Below, one piece after another: positions 42,845 to 51,953 of a stretch of DNA of 64,000 nt. The notes beneath the pieces were generated by a model. The model was not told where the DNA came from, ran no database searches, and saw only the letters and a list, made by a program, of their open reading frames with translations. The stretch covers positions 62,001 to 126,000 of the forward strand of contig NZ_VLKO01000005.1 of assembly GCF_007830355.1 (NCBI RefSeq). The letters are read 5' to 3'. Position numbers and translations under genes: made by a program. Positions within the stretch are counted from its first letter, which is position 1, and the number at the start of each line of letters is the position of its first letter. This DNA comes from Flavobacterium tiangeerense (GTDB taxonomy: Bacteria; Bacteroidota; Bacteroidia; Flavobacteriales; Flavobacteriaceae).

Positions 42845-42936
42845 CAAATTAACCACAAAGAAACAAAGAAGGCACAAAGTTCACTAAGCTTTTGTGTGAT
42901 TGGTGCGTTCTTTGTGAACTTAGTGTTTAAAGAAAT

Positions 42937-43695
42937 ATGATAGCAACCATCAACAAAGAATTTAATATCGACCTATCAAAACCCATTGATATTTCTATTC
43001 CGTTAACCAATACCGATGAAAATCCTATTGCTTGGTATATCGATAAACCAGTCATAGAACCCGTTATTTTTGGGGATTGGATCGGGAAAGTTTCGGAAGG
43101 GAAATCGTCAACCAATTTCAATAATATTTTCTTCAATCCGCACGGACACGGTACGCATACGGAGTGCTTGGGTCATATCACACGGGAATTTTACAGCATC
43201 AATCAATGTTTGAAACAGTTTTTTTTTATGGCCGAATTAATTTCGGTACAACCTGAATTACAAGGCGAAGACTTGGTGATTACTAAAAGCCAAATTGAAA
43301 ATGCTTTAATAGGAAAAAATCCTGAAGCAATTGTTATTAGAACATTACCCAATTTAGAGGATAAAAAGCATTTGAAATATTCGAATACCAATCCGCCATA
43401 TCTAATAGAAGATGCCGCGCGCTTCATTCGCGAAAGCAGAATTCAGCACTTATTGATTGATTTGCCTAGTGTGGATAAAGAAAAAGATGAAGGAAAATTG
43501 TTGTCACACAAAGCCTTTTGGAATGTAACCGATGTCAATAATCTGAATGCTGATGCACGACTGCATTGTACCATTACCGAAATGATTTATGTGGCTGATG
43601 AAGTTAAAGATGGTAGTTATTTGCTGAATTTACAAATCGCTTCTTTTGAGAATGATGCCAGTCCGAGTAAACCTGTTTTATACCTTTTTCAATAG
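42937..43695 (+). CDS. cyclase/kynurenine-formamidase-family protein
   Basis: A 252-residue metal-dependent hydrolase of the cyclase family. The key site is HGHGTHTECLGH (residues 69-80), equivalent to the HxGTHxDxxxH metal motif of kynurenine formamidase; Asp is replaced by Glu here. Further conserved pieces are VDKEKDEGKLLSHKAFW and the C-terminal strand AxPVLYLF. The substrate is unknown; without other tryptophan-breakdown genes nearby, formamidase activity is only a possibility, though gcdH occurs elsewhere in the window. Confidence 0.8.
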   Translation: MIATINKEFNIDLSKPIDISIPLTNTDENPIAWYIDKPVIEPVIFGDWIGKVSEGKSSTNFNNIFFNPHGHGTHTECLGHITREFYSINQCLKQFFFMAELISVQPELQGEDLVITKSQIENALIGKNPEAIVIRTLPNLEDKKHLKYSNTNPPYLIEDAARFIRESRIQHLLIDLPSVDKEKDEGKLLSHKAFWNVTDVNNLNADARLHCTITEMIYVADEVKDGSYLLNLQIASFENDASPSKPVLYLFQ

Positions 43696-43697
43696 CC

Positions 43698-44063
43698 ATG
43701 AATTTAGAAACCTACTACGAATATTGCCTTTCGAAAAAAGGTGTGACAGAACATTTTCCTTTTGATGAAGACACTTTGGTTTTTAAAGTAGGAGGTAAAA
43801 TGTTTGCGTTATCATCTTTAATCCGGTGGGAGAAAGGTCAACCATCTGTTAACTTAAAATGTGATCCAGAGCGCGCTCTTGAATTGCGTGCAGAATATGA
43901 TGACATTCAACCTGGTTTTCATATGAGCAAAATCCATTGGAACACAATAACTATAAATCAATCGGTTTCAGATGATTTGATTAAAGAATTGATTCAACAT
44001 TCTTATGAATTAATTTGTATTAGTTTGCCTAAAAAAGTTCGAATAGAACTTAATTTACCATGA
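43698..44063 (+). CDS. MmcQ/YjbR family protein
   Basis: A 121-residue protein with the family pattern CLSKKGVTEHFPFDEDTLVFKVGGKMFAL at the N-terminus and GFHMSKIHWNTI in the middle. The fold is CyaY-like and the family is described as DNA-binding or of unknown role. It begins 2 bases after the cyclase stop, so the two are co-transcribed. Confidence 0.9.
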   Translation: MNLETYYEYCLSKKGVTEHFPFDEDTLVFKVGGKMFALSSLIRWEKGQPSVNLKCDPERALELRAEYDDIQPGFHMSKIHWNTITINQSVSDDLIKELIQHSYELICISLPKKVRIELNLP

Positions 44064-44126
44064 CCACTTATCGACACTTAGTGGGTTTTCGTCTATATTA
44101 AATTCAGTATTATCGATAGAGCCCAA

Positions 44127-44153
44127 TTGCTAGGTATAACTTTAGTACTTTTA
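44127..44153 (+). promoter_or_regulatory. candidate promoter of the NO-sensing phosphorelay operon
   Basis: TTG at 44127-44129, a 16-base spacer and TACTTTTA at 44146-44153 (one mismatch to TAnnTTTG) lie 26 bases before the first gene. Upstream at 44065-44086 is an imperfect inverted repeat (CCACTT / AGTGGG). Confidence 0.4.
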
Positions 44154-44179
44154 GTTTTTTAAAATAACAACTAAATACC

Positions 44180-44593
44180 ATGACAAAGGCACTAAATATT
44201 TTGCTAATAGAGGACGATGAAATTGAAGTAATGAAGTTCAATAGAGTTTTGAGCAATTTAAAAACAACCCATAAAATTGTTGAAGCAAATAATGGTGAGG
44301 AAGCTATTACAATTCTAAAGGAAAAAGAAATGATTCCTGATATCATTGTTTTAGATTTAAATATGCCAAAGATTAATGGAATAGAGTTTTTAGGAATATT
44401 AAAGTCAGATGAATATTTAAAATACATTCCAGCCATTATATTGACCACATCAAGTAATAGGTCTGATTTATTAGAGTGTTATAAAATAGGTATCGCAGGG
44501 TATTTACTAAAGCCCTTAAAATACGATGAGTATGTGGATAGGGTTACTAAGCTTGTTGAATATTGGAGCACAAATGAGTTAATCACAAATTAG
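44180..44593 (+). CDS. single-domain response regulator (receiver only)
   Basis: A 137-residue protein that is one receiver domain of the Rcp1/CheY-like kind: acidic pocket EDD at 11-13, phospho-acceptor Asp59 in IIVLDLNMP, Thr of LTTSSN and Lys of LLKPLKY. It has no output domain, so it would act as a phosphate carrier or by binding a partner. It is first of seven tightly spaced genes; H-NOX follows after 5 bases. In a relay with Hpt (50.3 kb) it may be the intermediate carrier, or it may feed a non-transcription target. Confidence 0.9.
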   Translation: MTKALNILLIEDDEIEVMKFNRVLSNLKTTHKIVEANNGEEAITILKEKEMIPDIIVLDLNMPKINGIEFLGILKSDEYLKYIPAIILTTSSNRSDLLECYKIGIAGYLLKPLKYDEYVDRVTKLVEYWSTNELITN

Positions 44594-44598
44594 GGGTT

Positions 44599-45141
44599 AT
44601 GTACGGTATTGTTAATAAATCAATAGAGGATCTAGTAGTTGCTAATTTTGGCAGAGAAAAATGGGAGTTTGTACATGAAAAAAGCGGTATAGATGTAGAT
44701 TTTTTTCTTAGCAATGAAGTCTATGATGATGCTATAACCTATCAAATTGCTACCACACTTTCAGAAGAAATGAACATGACTTTAAGTCAAGTGTTAATTG
44801 CTTTTGGCGAATGGTGGGTTGTGCATACCACATCTGAGAAATATCCCGGTTTAATGGAGTCTGGAGGGAAAAGTTTAAGCGATTTTTTAATCAATTTACC
44901 TAATTTTCACAATAGAGTTATGCTTGTTTACCCTAAGCTCACACCTCCTGAGTTCAAGGTAAGTGATATTACCGCTGATGGTCTTCATTTGCACTATCAC
45001 TCAAAAAGAGTAGGACTTCAAGATTTTGTAAGGGGCATTATACAAGGTTTAAGTATTGTATACAAGACACCAGTTACCATAACTTTACTACAATCAAGAA
45101 ACGAAGGCAGTACGCACGAGATATTCAAAATAAACTGGTAA
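44599..45141 (+). CDS. H-NOX heme nitric oxide/oxygen-binding protein
   Basis: A 180-residue stand-alone H-NOX (HNOB) domain of normal length. The proximal heme ligand is predicted as His104 (LPNFHNRV), and the porphyrin-propionate motif YxSxR is Tyr133-His-Ser135-Lys-Arg137. WWVVHTTSEKYPGL is a further family block. The distal pocket lacks an obvious Tyr in the position used for O2 binding in thermophilic H-NOX, so NO rather than O2 is the likely ligand. The next gene encodes a kinase with a HNOBA domain, the known partner domain, so ligand state should control kinase activity. Confidence 0.93.
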   Translation: MYGIVNKSIEDLVVANFGREKWEFVHEKSGIDVDFFLSNEVYDDAITYQIATTLSEEMNMTLSQVLIAFGEWWVVHTTSEKYPGLMESGGKSLSDFLINLPNFHNRVMLVYPKLTPPEFKVSDITADGLHLHYHSKRVGLQDFVRGIIQGLSIVYKTPVTITLLQSRNEGSTHEIFKINW

Positions 45142-45145
45142 AATA

Positions 45146-48130
45146 ATGAAGGATCTAGCACTTTGTTTTAATGAAAACAGTTTGAATAGATTGTTTCCAT
45201 TTTACATACTGGTTTCACCAAATTTTGAAATTATAAATTTTGGTTCTAGCTTAGGGAAAGTGTGCCAAGATTTAAATAACACTAAATTATTTTCGGATTT
45301 ATTTAAAATTACTAGACCATATTTAGAAACTTTTTCGTTCCAGGAAATAGTGTCACATTGCAACAGTCATCTTGTTTTACAACATAGTTCATCTGGTCTA
45401 AATTTAAGAGGACAGTTTGAATTAATGGGAGATAATGTTTTGTTTGTAGGTTCCCCTTGGTTTACATCAATGGTTGAATTGATGAATAAAGGCTTAACTT
45501 TTGAAGATTTTGCTCCTAATGATCCTTCAATTGATTTACTTCATGTGCTTAATAATGCTGACAACACTTCTAAGGAATTAAAGGAATTATTGACAACCAT
45601 TAACGAACAAAAAAACAAGTTAAAACAAGCCAATAAAGAAATTCAAGATATTGCACTTTTTCCTACTCAAAATCCGGATCCTTTAATCCGAATTGACACG
45701 CAGGGAAATCTTTTGAAACGTAATCCAGCAGCAGAAAAATTAACAACATTTGTTCATGACGAAATAGAATATGCAACCGAGGCATTTTTTAAACACATTG
45801 CTTCTAAAATTGATTTTGATACAGATCGATGGATTTTTGAAGCGCAAACTAATAGTAGAGATTATTCCTTTGTGTGCAAGACACTCAAGGATTTGGGTTA
45901 TGTAAACATTTACGGCCGTGATGTAACTGAACAGAAAAAAAGTCAGGAAGAGATAAATAGATTGTCTCTTGTAGCTAGTACTAACATTAATGCGGTAATT
46001 TTTACAGCACTTGATGGAACTATCAATTGGGCCAATGAAGGATTTGTGAAACTTACAGGTTTCTCCTTGAAGGAAGCAATAGGTCGTACCACTGAGGATT
46101 TGTTTCAAGGAGCACTAGTGGATCAATCCACCTTTGAGGCTATAAAAATCGCTAAAGCAAAAGGGGAGCATTTTAGTCAGGAATTAATACATTATAAAAA
46201 AGATAGTACGTGGTTTTGGGCAAAAGCTGAAGGGCAACCTTTATTTGACAGTGAGGGAAATGTAAAAGAATATTTTGCGTTAATAGAGGATGTTACAGCA
46301 AAAAAGGAAGATGAAGAAGAGCTAAAAAGATTGTCACTCGTGGCAAGTTTAAATAATAATGGTATTGTGTTTACCAAGCCTAATGGTAAAATATTTTGGT
46401 GTAATGATGCTTATACCACCTATACGGGATATTCTAAAGATGAAATTATAGGGAAAACTCCAGTGCAAATAGGTCGAACCTCGGATATTGATGATGAGCA
46501 GTTGGATATTATGGTTAGTTCTTTTTATAATGGATTTCCATTTGATGTTGAACTGAAGCACGGAAGAAAAGATGGTAGTTCTTTTTGGGTCAAGGCCAAA
46601 GGGCAGCCCATACTTGATGCAAATGGTGAGGTTACCCAATTTTTTGCCATGATTGAGGATATTTCTCTTAAAAAAAGGTACGATGAAAGTTTACAAATAG
46701 AAAAAGAAAAGTACAGAGGAATAATTGCAAATATGAATCTAGGATTGCTTGAAGTTGATCTAGATAATAACATTACCATGGCCAATCATGGTTTTACAAC
46801 TATGAGTGGCTATTCACAGCAAGAGCTCATAGGGAATAATGCTATAGAAATCTTTGTTAATGAAAGTGGTAAGAATGTATTGAAGACAAAAGATAAATTA
46901 AGATCTGATGGATTAACAGATTCCTATGAGTTGCAAGTCTATGATAAAAATAAAAAAGAAAGAATATGGCTTATTAGTGGTGCTCCAAATTATGATTTAC
47001 AAGGTAATTTAATAGGATCCATAGGTATTCATCTTGATATTACTGATCAAAAAAATCAAGAGCAGCAATTGTATTTGTTATCGTTGATTGCTGAGAAAAA
47101 TTTAAATTCGGTTATAATTGCAGATCGAATGGGTCGAATTGAATGGGCCAATGCTAGTTTTTTAAGAATGTCAGGGTATTCTAAGGACGAAATTATAGGT
47201 CAAAGGCCAGGAGCTTTGTTACAAGGTCCAGAATCCAATCCTGAAGTGATTCTTTATTTGAGAAATCAAATTAAAAAGGGTCTCCCTTTTAATTGTGAGA
47301 TTATTAATTATTCAAAAAACAAAGAGAAATATTGGGTACGTATTCAAGGACAGGCACTTTATGATAAAGCCGGGAAATTAATAAAATATTTTGCCATTGA
47401 GGAAGATGTTACCGCTCAAAAAGAGCTGGAATCCCAAAAAGAGAATTTATTATCAGATTTAGCAAAAACCAATAAAGAGCTTGAGGATTATGCGCAAATA
47501 GTATCACATGATTTAAAATCTCCTTTACGCAGTATTAATTCATTGATTACCTGGATTAAAGAGGAGAATGTAGATAGCTTTGACGCACCAACTCAAAAAT
47601 ATTTTTCATTAATTGAGCATAAAGTCGAAAAAATGGATCATCTTATTGAAGGAATTTTGACGTATTCTAAAATTGATAAAGAAGCTGTAAAATCAGAGAA
47701 AATAAATATCCATGAAATTGTTCAAGGTATTATAGGTATTATTCATCTGCCAGATCACATTAGCGTATCTATTTTAGGTACATTGCCTAGCATTAATGCA
47801 GATAAATTTAGGATACAGCAATTGTTTCAAAACCTCATTGGTAATGCTGTAAATTATATTGATAAAACTCAAGGATTAGTTGAAATTAGCGCTGTTGAAG
47901 ATGGTGATAGTTATATTTTTTCTATAAAAGATAATGGTGTAGGAATGCCAAAAGCAATCCATTCAAAAATATTTGAAACCTTTAAATCTTTTACAACTAG
48001 TAAACATTCAACAGGTTTAGGTCTATCAATAGTGAAAAAAATTATTACTTTTTATCGAGGAGAAATTTGGTTAGATAGCAAAGAGGGTGTGGGTACCACA
48101 TTTTTTGTGAAATTAAAAAAAGAATCATGA
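45146..48130 (+). CDS. HNOBA/multi-PAS sensor histidine kinase
   Basis: A 994-residue soluble kinase. Residues 10-125 match HNOBA, the H-NOX-associated domain also found in guanylate cyclases (RLFPFYILVSPNFEI, FLKITRPYLETFSFQEI-like region, VGSPWFTSMVELMNKGL, PSIDLLHVL). A short coiled coil (140-165) leads to five PAS domains (about 165-770; some with PAC repeats such as YFALIEDVTAKKEDEEEL). The HisKA domain has His788 (IVSHDLKSPLRSI) and the ATPase domain N, G1 and G2 boxes (NLIGNAVNYI, DNGVGMP, GLGLSIVKKI). No membrane helix. It begins 4 bases after H-NOX, its probable input, and overlaps the FIST gene by 4. Confidence 0.92.
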   Translation: MKDLALCFNENSLNRLFPFYILVSPNFEIINFGSSLGKVCQDLNNTKLFSDLFKITRPYLETFSFQEIVSHCNSHLVLQHSSSGLNLRGQFELMGDNVLFVGSPWFTSMVELMNKGLTFEDFAPNDPSIDLLHVLNNADNTSKELKELLTTINEQKNKLKQANKEIQDIALFPTQNPDPLIRIDTQGNLLKRNPAAEKLTTFVHDEIEYATEAFFKHIASKIDFDTDRWIFEAQTNSRDYSFVCKTLKDLGYVNIYGRDVTEQKKSQEEINRLSLVASTNINAVIFTALDGTINWANEGFVKLTGFSLKEAIGRTTEDLFQGALVDQSTFEAIKIAKAKGEHFSQELIHYKKDSTWFWAKAEGQPLFDSEGNVKEYFALIEDVTAKKEDEEELKRLSLVASLNNNGIVFTKPNGKIFWCNDAYTTYTGYSKDEIIGKTPVQIGRTSDIDDEQLDIMVSSFYNGFPFDVELKHGRKDGSSFWVKAKGQPILDANGEVTQFFAMIEDISLKKRYDESLQIEKEKYRGIIANMNLGLLEVDLDNNITMANHGFTTMSGYSQQELIGNNAIEIFVNESGKNVLKTKDKLRSDGLTDSYELQVYDKNKKERIWLISGAPNYDLQGNLIGSIGIHLDITDQKNQEQQLYLLSLIAEKNLNSVIIADRMGRIEWANASFLRMSGYSKDEIIGQRPGALLQGPESNPEVILYLRNQIKKGLPFNCEIINYSKNKEKYWVRIQGQALYDKAGKLIKYFAIEEDVTAQKELESQKENLLSDLAKTNKELEDYAQIVSHDLKSPLRSINSLITWIKEENVDSFDAPTQKYFSLIEHKVEKMDHLIEGILTYSKIDKEAVKSEKINIHEIVQGIIGIIHLPDHISVSILGTLPSINADKFRIQQLFQNLIGNAVNYIDKTQGLVEISAVEDGDSYIFSIKDNGVGMPKAIHSKIFETFKSFTTSKHSTGLGLSIVKKIITFYRGEIWLDSKEGVGTTFFVKLKKES

Positions 48131-49263
48131 AAATTATTCAAGCAAGTAAATTAGCCCATCAGGGTTGGAAATACATACAAGAAAAATCAGAATTGTCAAA
48201 TCCATTAGTTATTGTTTTTGGGAATCGTCTATTATTACAAAACAGTCAAGTGTTAAAGGATATTCGTAATGAGTTTCCGTATGAGCATCTTGTTTTTGGG
48301 TCAACGTCTGGTGAAATTTCAGGTTCTAATGTAAATGACGATTCCATTTCGGTGGTAGCGATCGAGTTTGAAAAATCAAGTTTTATAGTTAAAAGAGATA
48401 ATATTTTACACCATAATAAAGATGCTAAACATCTTGGTGAGCACTTGTATGAGCAAATGCCGAAGGAAAATCTTAAACATTTATTTGTACTCTCAGAGGG
48501 GAGTTTTGTAAATGGAAGTTCTTTAATTTCAGGTCTTGAGACCAATATGGAGGACTCTGGATTATCCATAACAGGCGGTATGTGTGGTGATGATGCACGT
48601 TTTGAAAAAACACTTGCCTCATACAAAGAAGATCCAAAAGAAGGAGAAGTGGTTCTTATTGGTTTTTATGGATCAACATTCGAGGTTTCGTATGCTAGTT
48701 TTGGTGGTTGGATTCCCTTTGGCCCAGAGCGTGTCATCACAAAGTCAGTAGCAAATGTATTGTATGAAATTGATGGTCAACCAGCTTTAGACTTATATAA
48801 AAAATATTTAGGAGATAAATCTAGTGAACTTCCACAAGCCTCTTTATTATATCCTTTAAATGTAACACCAGATGGTAAGAAAGAACCAGTGGTACGTACT
48901 ATTTTAAATATTGATAATGATACACAGTCTATGATCCTTGCAGGCGATGTACCTGTAAATTCAAGAGTTCAACTCATGATGGCATCAGTTGATGGGATTG
49001 CACAAGGTGCTAATACTGCTGCAAATTACGGTATGAAAAATAGAACTACAGCCCCTGAATTAGCTCTTTTGGTAAGCTGTATTGGTAGGAAATTGGTAAT
49101 GAGTCAGCGTGTTGAAGAAGAAATAGAGCATGTAAGAGAGGTTATTGGTCAACAAGTACCTATTTCAGGATTTTATTCTTATGGTGAAATGGCTCCTTTT
49201 AATGGGGAGACCGCTTGTGAATTACACAATCAAACGATGACATTAACCTTAATAAGCGAATAA
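48127..49263 (+). CDS. FIST-domain sensor protein, NosP-like
   Basis: A 378-residue cytoplasmic protein made of FIST_N (about 25-215; FGSTSGEISG, GGMCGDDARFEKT) and FIST_C (about 225-370; ALDLYKKYLG, PELALLVSCIGRK, GFYSYGEMAPF, HNQTMTLTLI). FIST proteins named NosP bind heme and NO and control a co-encoded kinase. Placement directly ahead of a sensor-less kinase, and behind an H-NOX pair, fits that role. Heme binding itself cannot be read from sequence, and small-molecule FIST domains (for example amino-acid sensors) are an alternative. Confidence 0.88.
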   Translation: MKIIQASKLAHQGWKYIQEKSELSNPLVIVFGNRLLLQNSQVLKDIRNEFPYEHLVFGSTSGEISGSNVNDDSISVVAIEFEKSSFIVKRDNILHHNKDAKHLGEHLYEQMPKENLKHLFVLSEGSFVNGSSLISGLETNMEDSGLSITGGMCGDDARFEKTLASYKEDPKEGEVVLIGFYGSTFEVSYASFGGWIPFGPERVITKSVANVLYEIDGQPALDLYKKYLGDKSSELPQASLLYPLNVTPDGKKEPVVRTILNIDNDTQSMILAGDVPVNSRVQLMMASVDGIAQGANTAANYGMKNRTTAPELALLVSCIGRKLVMSQRVEEEIEHVREVIGQQVPISGFYSYGEMAPFNGETACELHNQTMTLTLISE

Positions 49264-50300
49264 TGCATTCATTACTAAAACGTCAGATAGATAAAAAACT
49301 TGCGGGAGGTCTTAATGACTTGGATATTTTTTTGGATGCAGTGAATGAATCGTACCAAAATTATGAAAGCCAAATAGAGATGTTGCAAAGGGCTATGAAA
49401 ATTAGCTCTGATGAATTATTTGAGGCGAATCAAAAATTGAGAGATGAAGCTAAAAGCTTAAAAGAATTAAATAAAAACTTGCAATCTATTCTTGATTCCA
49501 TGAGTGTTGGTCAAGATTTTATGACAAATACTGAGGTTTTTGATTCTTCTGAATACATTAAACAACAATCTATTGAAATTGTAAAAATTAATAAACAAAG
49601 AGAAGAATTGTTATTTAATCTTGAAAAACAAAACAAGGCATTGAATGAATATGCACACATGGTTTCACATGATTTAAAGGCACCTTTGCGTAGTATTGAT
49701 ACTTTGATTAACTGGTTTATTCAGGATAATGATTCTCTATTGAATGAAGCCAATCTAAAATCTTTGAATAGGATTTTGTTAAATGTGGAGAAAATGGATT
49801 CTCTTATTAAGGGGATTTTAAACTATTCCTCTATTGAAAATCACACGCATGAAGAACGTATTATTGATGTTAATCATGTTGTGCAAGATTTCTTGAAAAC
49901 TATTGAAATTCCAAATAATGCAGACATTAGCATAACTAATGATCTTCCTGTTTTAATGGGAAATGATTTTAGATTGAAACAACTTTTTCAAAATCTAATA
50001 CAAAATGCGCTTAAATACAATGATAAAGAACATATAGAAATTGAGATCTCAAGTACCGAAAAGGAGCAAGAATATTTATTTCAAATAAAAGACAATGGTA
50101 TAGGTATTCCTCAAGCATACCAGCACAAAATATTTGATATTTTTTCTAAATTACAAAATGACGATAACTCTTCAGGGATTGGTCTTTCTATCGTTAAAAG
50201 AATTATAGAATTTTATAAAGGAAGAATTTGGCTTGAAAGCCAAGAAAAAGTAGGAACTACTTTTTTCTTCACAATACCAAAGGATCATGGAAACACCTAA
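49263..50300 (+). CDS. histidine kinase without own sensor domain, partner of the FIST protein
   Basis: A 345-residue kinase. Residues 1-125 are coiled-coil-like helices with no PAS, GAF or membrane part. HisKA has His136 (MVSHDLKAPLRSI) and the ATPase domain has NLIQNALKY, DNGIGIP and GIGLSIVKRI. The catalytic half is a close relative of the kinase at 45.1-48.1 kb, so the two are likely products of duplication that took different inputs. The start codon shares a base with the FIST stop, so FIST and kinase are translationally coupled, as in NosP/NahK pairs. Confidence 0.9.
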   Translation: MHSLLKRQIDKKLAGGLNDLDIFLDAVNESYQNYESQIEMLQRAMKISSDELFEANQKLRDEAKSLKELNKNLQSILDSMSVGQDFMTNTEVFDSSEYIKQQSIEIVKINKQREELLFNLEKQNKALNEYAHMVSHDLKAPLRSIDTLINWFIQDNDSLLNEANLKSLNRILLNVEKMDSLIKGILNYSSIENHTHEERIIDVNHVVQDFLKTIEIPNNADISITNDLPVLMGNDFRLKQLFQNLIQNALKYNDKEHIEIEISSTEKEQEYLFQIKDNGIGIPQAYQHKIFDIFSKLQNDDNSSGIGLSIVKRIIEFYKGRIWLESQEKVGTTFFFTIPKDHGNT

Positions 50301-50604
50301 TTTAAACTATGTAAATGAATTGTCTGGTGACAATGTGCAATTTAAGACAAAAATTTTATCCATCCTAAAAAAAGAGTTGCCAGTAGAGGTTGAAAATTAT
50401 GAAAAATACATGCAAGGATTAGATTTTTTTAATGCTGCACAGTCTGTTCATAAACTGAAACATAAAATTTCTATACTAGGTCTCGAAAAAAGTTATTATA
50501 TTGCTGTTGATTATGAGCATAATTTAAATAATGACTCTGTAGCCTTAAAAAATGATTTTGAAACAATTTTAAAAGCTATGCAGGAGTTTGTTATTAAACT
50601 CTAA
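50287..50604 (+). CDS. Hpt (histidine phosphotransfer) protein
   Basis: A 105-residue helical protein with the phosphotransfer motif VHKLKHKISILGL, His55 being the phospho-acceptor and Lys58 the usual partner (HxLKxxxxxLG). It overlaps the kinase gene by 14 bases. A stand-alone Hpt points to a His-Asp-His-Asp relay in which the receiver-only protein at 44.2 kb and the LytTR regulator at 50.6 kb are the two Asp steps. Confidence 0.88.
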   Translation: METPNLNYVNELSGDNVQFKTKILSILKKELPVEVENYEKYMQGLDFFNAAQSVHKLKHKISILGLEKSYYIAVDYEHNLNNDSVALKNDFETILKAMQEFVIKL

Positions 50605-50616
50605 ATAAATAGCTAT

Positions 50617-51324
50617 ATGAATTGCATTATTGTTGATGATGAAGAAATGGCAAGAGCCATAATAGCTCAATTTGTAACTAAATCAACAGATATTGAATGT
50701 ATTGGAGAGTTTTGTAGCGCCATAGATGCAATAAAATTTTTGAATTTAAATCATGTTGATCTTATTTTCTTAGACATTCACATGCCAAATTTTACAGGTT
50801 TTGATTTTATTCAAACCATAAAAAATCCTCCTCATATTATCTTAGTAACTTCTGATAGAGATTTTGCTATTGAAGCCTTTGAATATGAATGTATTATAGA
50901 TTATCTTGTAAAGCCCATTACCGAGCCACGTTTTTTAAAAGCTGTACACAAAGTCTTAGCAATAAAAACTGATGAGCAACAAGTAAATACAGCGATACAG
51001 TCTGAAGAAAAGCCTGATCATTTTTATGTAAACATAGATCGAAGATTGATTAAAATAGACAATAACTCAGTGAATGTTATTGAAGCTAAAGGAGATTATA
51101 TTCATATAAAAACGGACACCAAAAATTACATTGTACACTCTGCAATGAAAAAAATAGAGGATATACTTCCAAAAGATTTATTTTTAAAAATTCACCGTTC
51201 CTTTATAATCAATGTTACAAAAATTATCGATATTGAGGATAATAGTGTTCTCATTGCAAAGGATGTTATCCCAATAAGTAGGTCATACAAAACAGAACTT
51301 TTAAAACGAATCAATGTATTGTAA
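50617..51324 (+). CDS. LytTR-family response regulator
   Basis: A 235-residue regulator: receiver 1-120 (acidic pocket DDEE at 7-10, phospho-acceptor Asp53 in LIFLDIHMP, Lys in YLVKPI) and a LytTR DNA-binding domain at 130-235 (IEAKGDYIHI, FLKIHRSFIINVTKI, ISRSYKTELLKRI). LytTR regulators bind two direct repeats spaced by about two helical turns. It is last in the operon, 12 bases after the Hpt gene, and so is the likely transcriptional output of the relay. Candidate target repeats occur at 51357-51383 and 51835-51865. Confidence 0.94.
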   Translation: MNCIIVDDEEMARAIIAQFVTKSTDIECIGEFCSAIDAIKFLNLNHVDLIFLDIHMPNFTGFDFIQTIKNPPHIILVTSDRDFAIEAFEYECIIDYLVKPITEPRFLKAVHKVLAIKTDEQQVNTAIQSEEKPDHFYVNIDRRLIKIDNNSVNVIEAKGDYIHIKTDTKNYIVHSAMKKIEDILPKDLFLKIHRSFIINVTKIIDIEDNSVLIAKDVIPISRSYKTELLKRINVL

Positions 51325-51356
51325 GTAATATATTTACTACAATTATTTTAAAAAAA

Positions 51357-51383
51357 TGCATTTCATCGATTATTTTTGCATTT
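51357..51383 (+). promoter_or_regulatory. -7 box with flanking direct repeats ahead of the 118-residue gene
   Basis: TATTTTTG at 51371-51378 is a perfect -7 box. TGCATTT occurs at 51357-51363 and again at 51377-51383, 20 bases apart, which suits a dimer of a LytTR protein, but the second copy overlaps the box, implying repression or chance. Confidence 0.35.
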
Positions 51384-51419
51384 AGTCTATAATGTTGTTA
51401 TTTTAGATCTGTATTTAAA

Positions 51420-51776
51420 ATGACAATTATGAAAGTAAATCTACCCAATGCAGTAACTTTAGCTCTTGATTCTTCAAACAATGAGTTATCTGGTTATTTT
51501 TTAGTATCCACAAAATGGACTGTAATGAATGATGTTAATATTACTTTCGTAAGGAAAAATGCGTTAGGATACTGTTACAATTTAGATTGGGCAGGTCCAT
51601 TAACTAAGCATGAAGTTATAAAGTTAAGTATTAACAACCCTTCTATTTCTATTGTAAGTATTGCCACAATACGACCTTTTTTACAAATACTGAATGATGT
51701 GGTATACCTTCCTAACACTGCCGAAGCGCGCAAAGCAATTAATATTGATAATGACGATTTACAATTAGCAAACTAA
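51420..51776 (+). CDS. hypothetical protein behind the phosphorelay operon
   Basis: A 118-residue soluble protein with no recognised family. It is predicted mixed alpha/beta with a strand-rich N-terminal half (NAVTLALDSS, GYFLVSTKWTVM, VNITFVRKNALGYCYNL) and a C-terminal acidic tail. A second Met at residue 4 could be the real start. It has its own -7 box in the 95-base gap behind the LytTR gene, so it may be a target of the regulator. I know no homolog. Confidence 0.6.
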   Translation: MTIMKVNLPNAVTLALDSSNNELSGYFLVSTKWTVMNDVNITFVRKNALGYCYNLDWAGPLTKHEVIKLSINNPSISIVSIATIRPFLQILNDVVYLPNTAEARKAINIDNDDLQLAN

Positions 51777-51834
51777 AATAAAACTTCGACCAGAAATTAT
51801 TCTTATAAAATTCCATTTACCTACAGTCTTAAAC

Positions 51835-51903
51835 CGTTTACCGAAGGTTATCAATCGTTTATCGAAAACATCTCTTTCTATCTTTAGTTTGAATGTATCT
51901 TTG
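51835..51903 (+). promoter_or_regulatory. LytTR-style direct repeat upstream of a -7 promoter box
   Basis: CGTTTACCGA at 51835-51844 and CGTTTATCGA at 51856-51865 are near-identical and exactly 21 bases apart, the spacing LytTR proteins recognise. The perfect -7 box TATCTTTG lies at 51896-51903, and there is no TTG at the -33 place, so the repeats sit where an activator would be needed. The repeats and box are seen directly; binding by the nearby LytTR regulator is inferred. Confidence 0.5.
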
Positions 51904-51953
51904 TTAAGCAATCAGGAAGCAAACCCTTTTTGACCCCAAATCAAATTTTTTAA

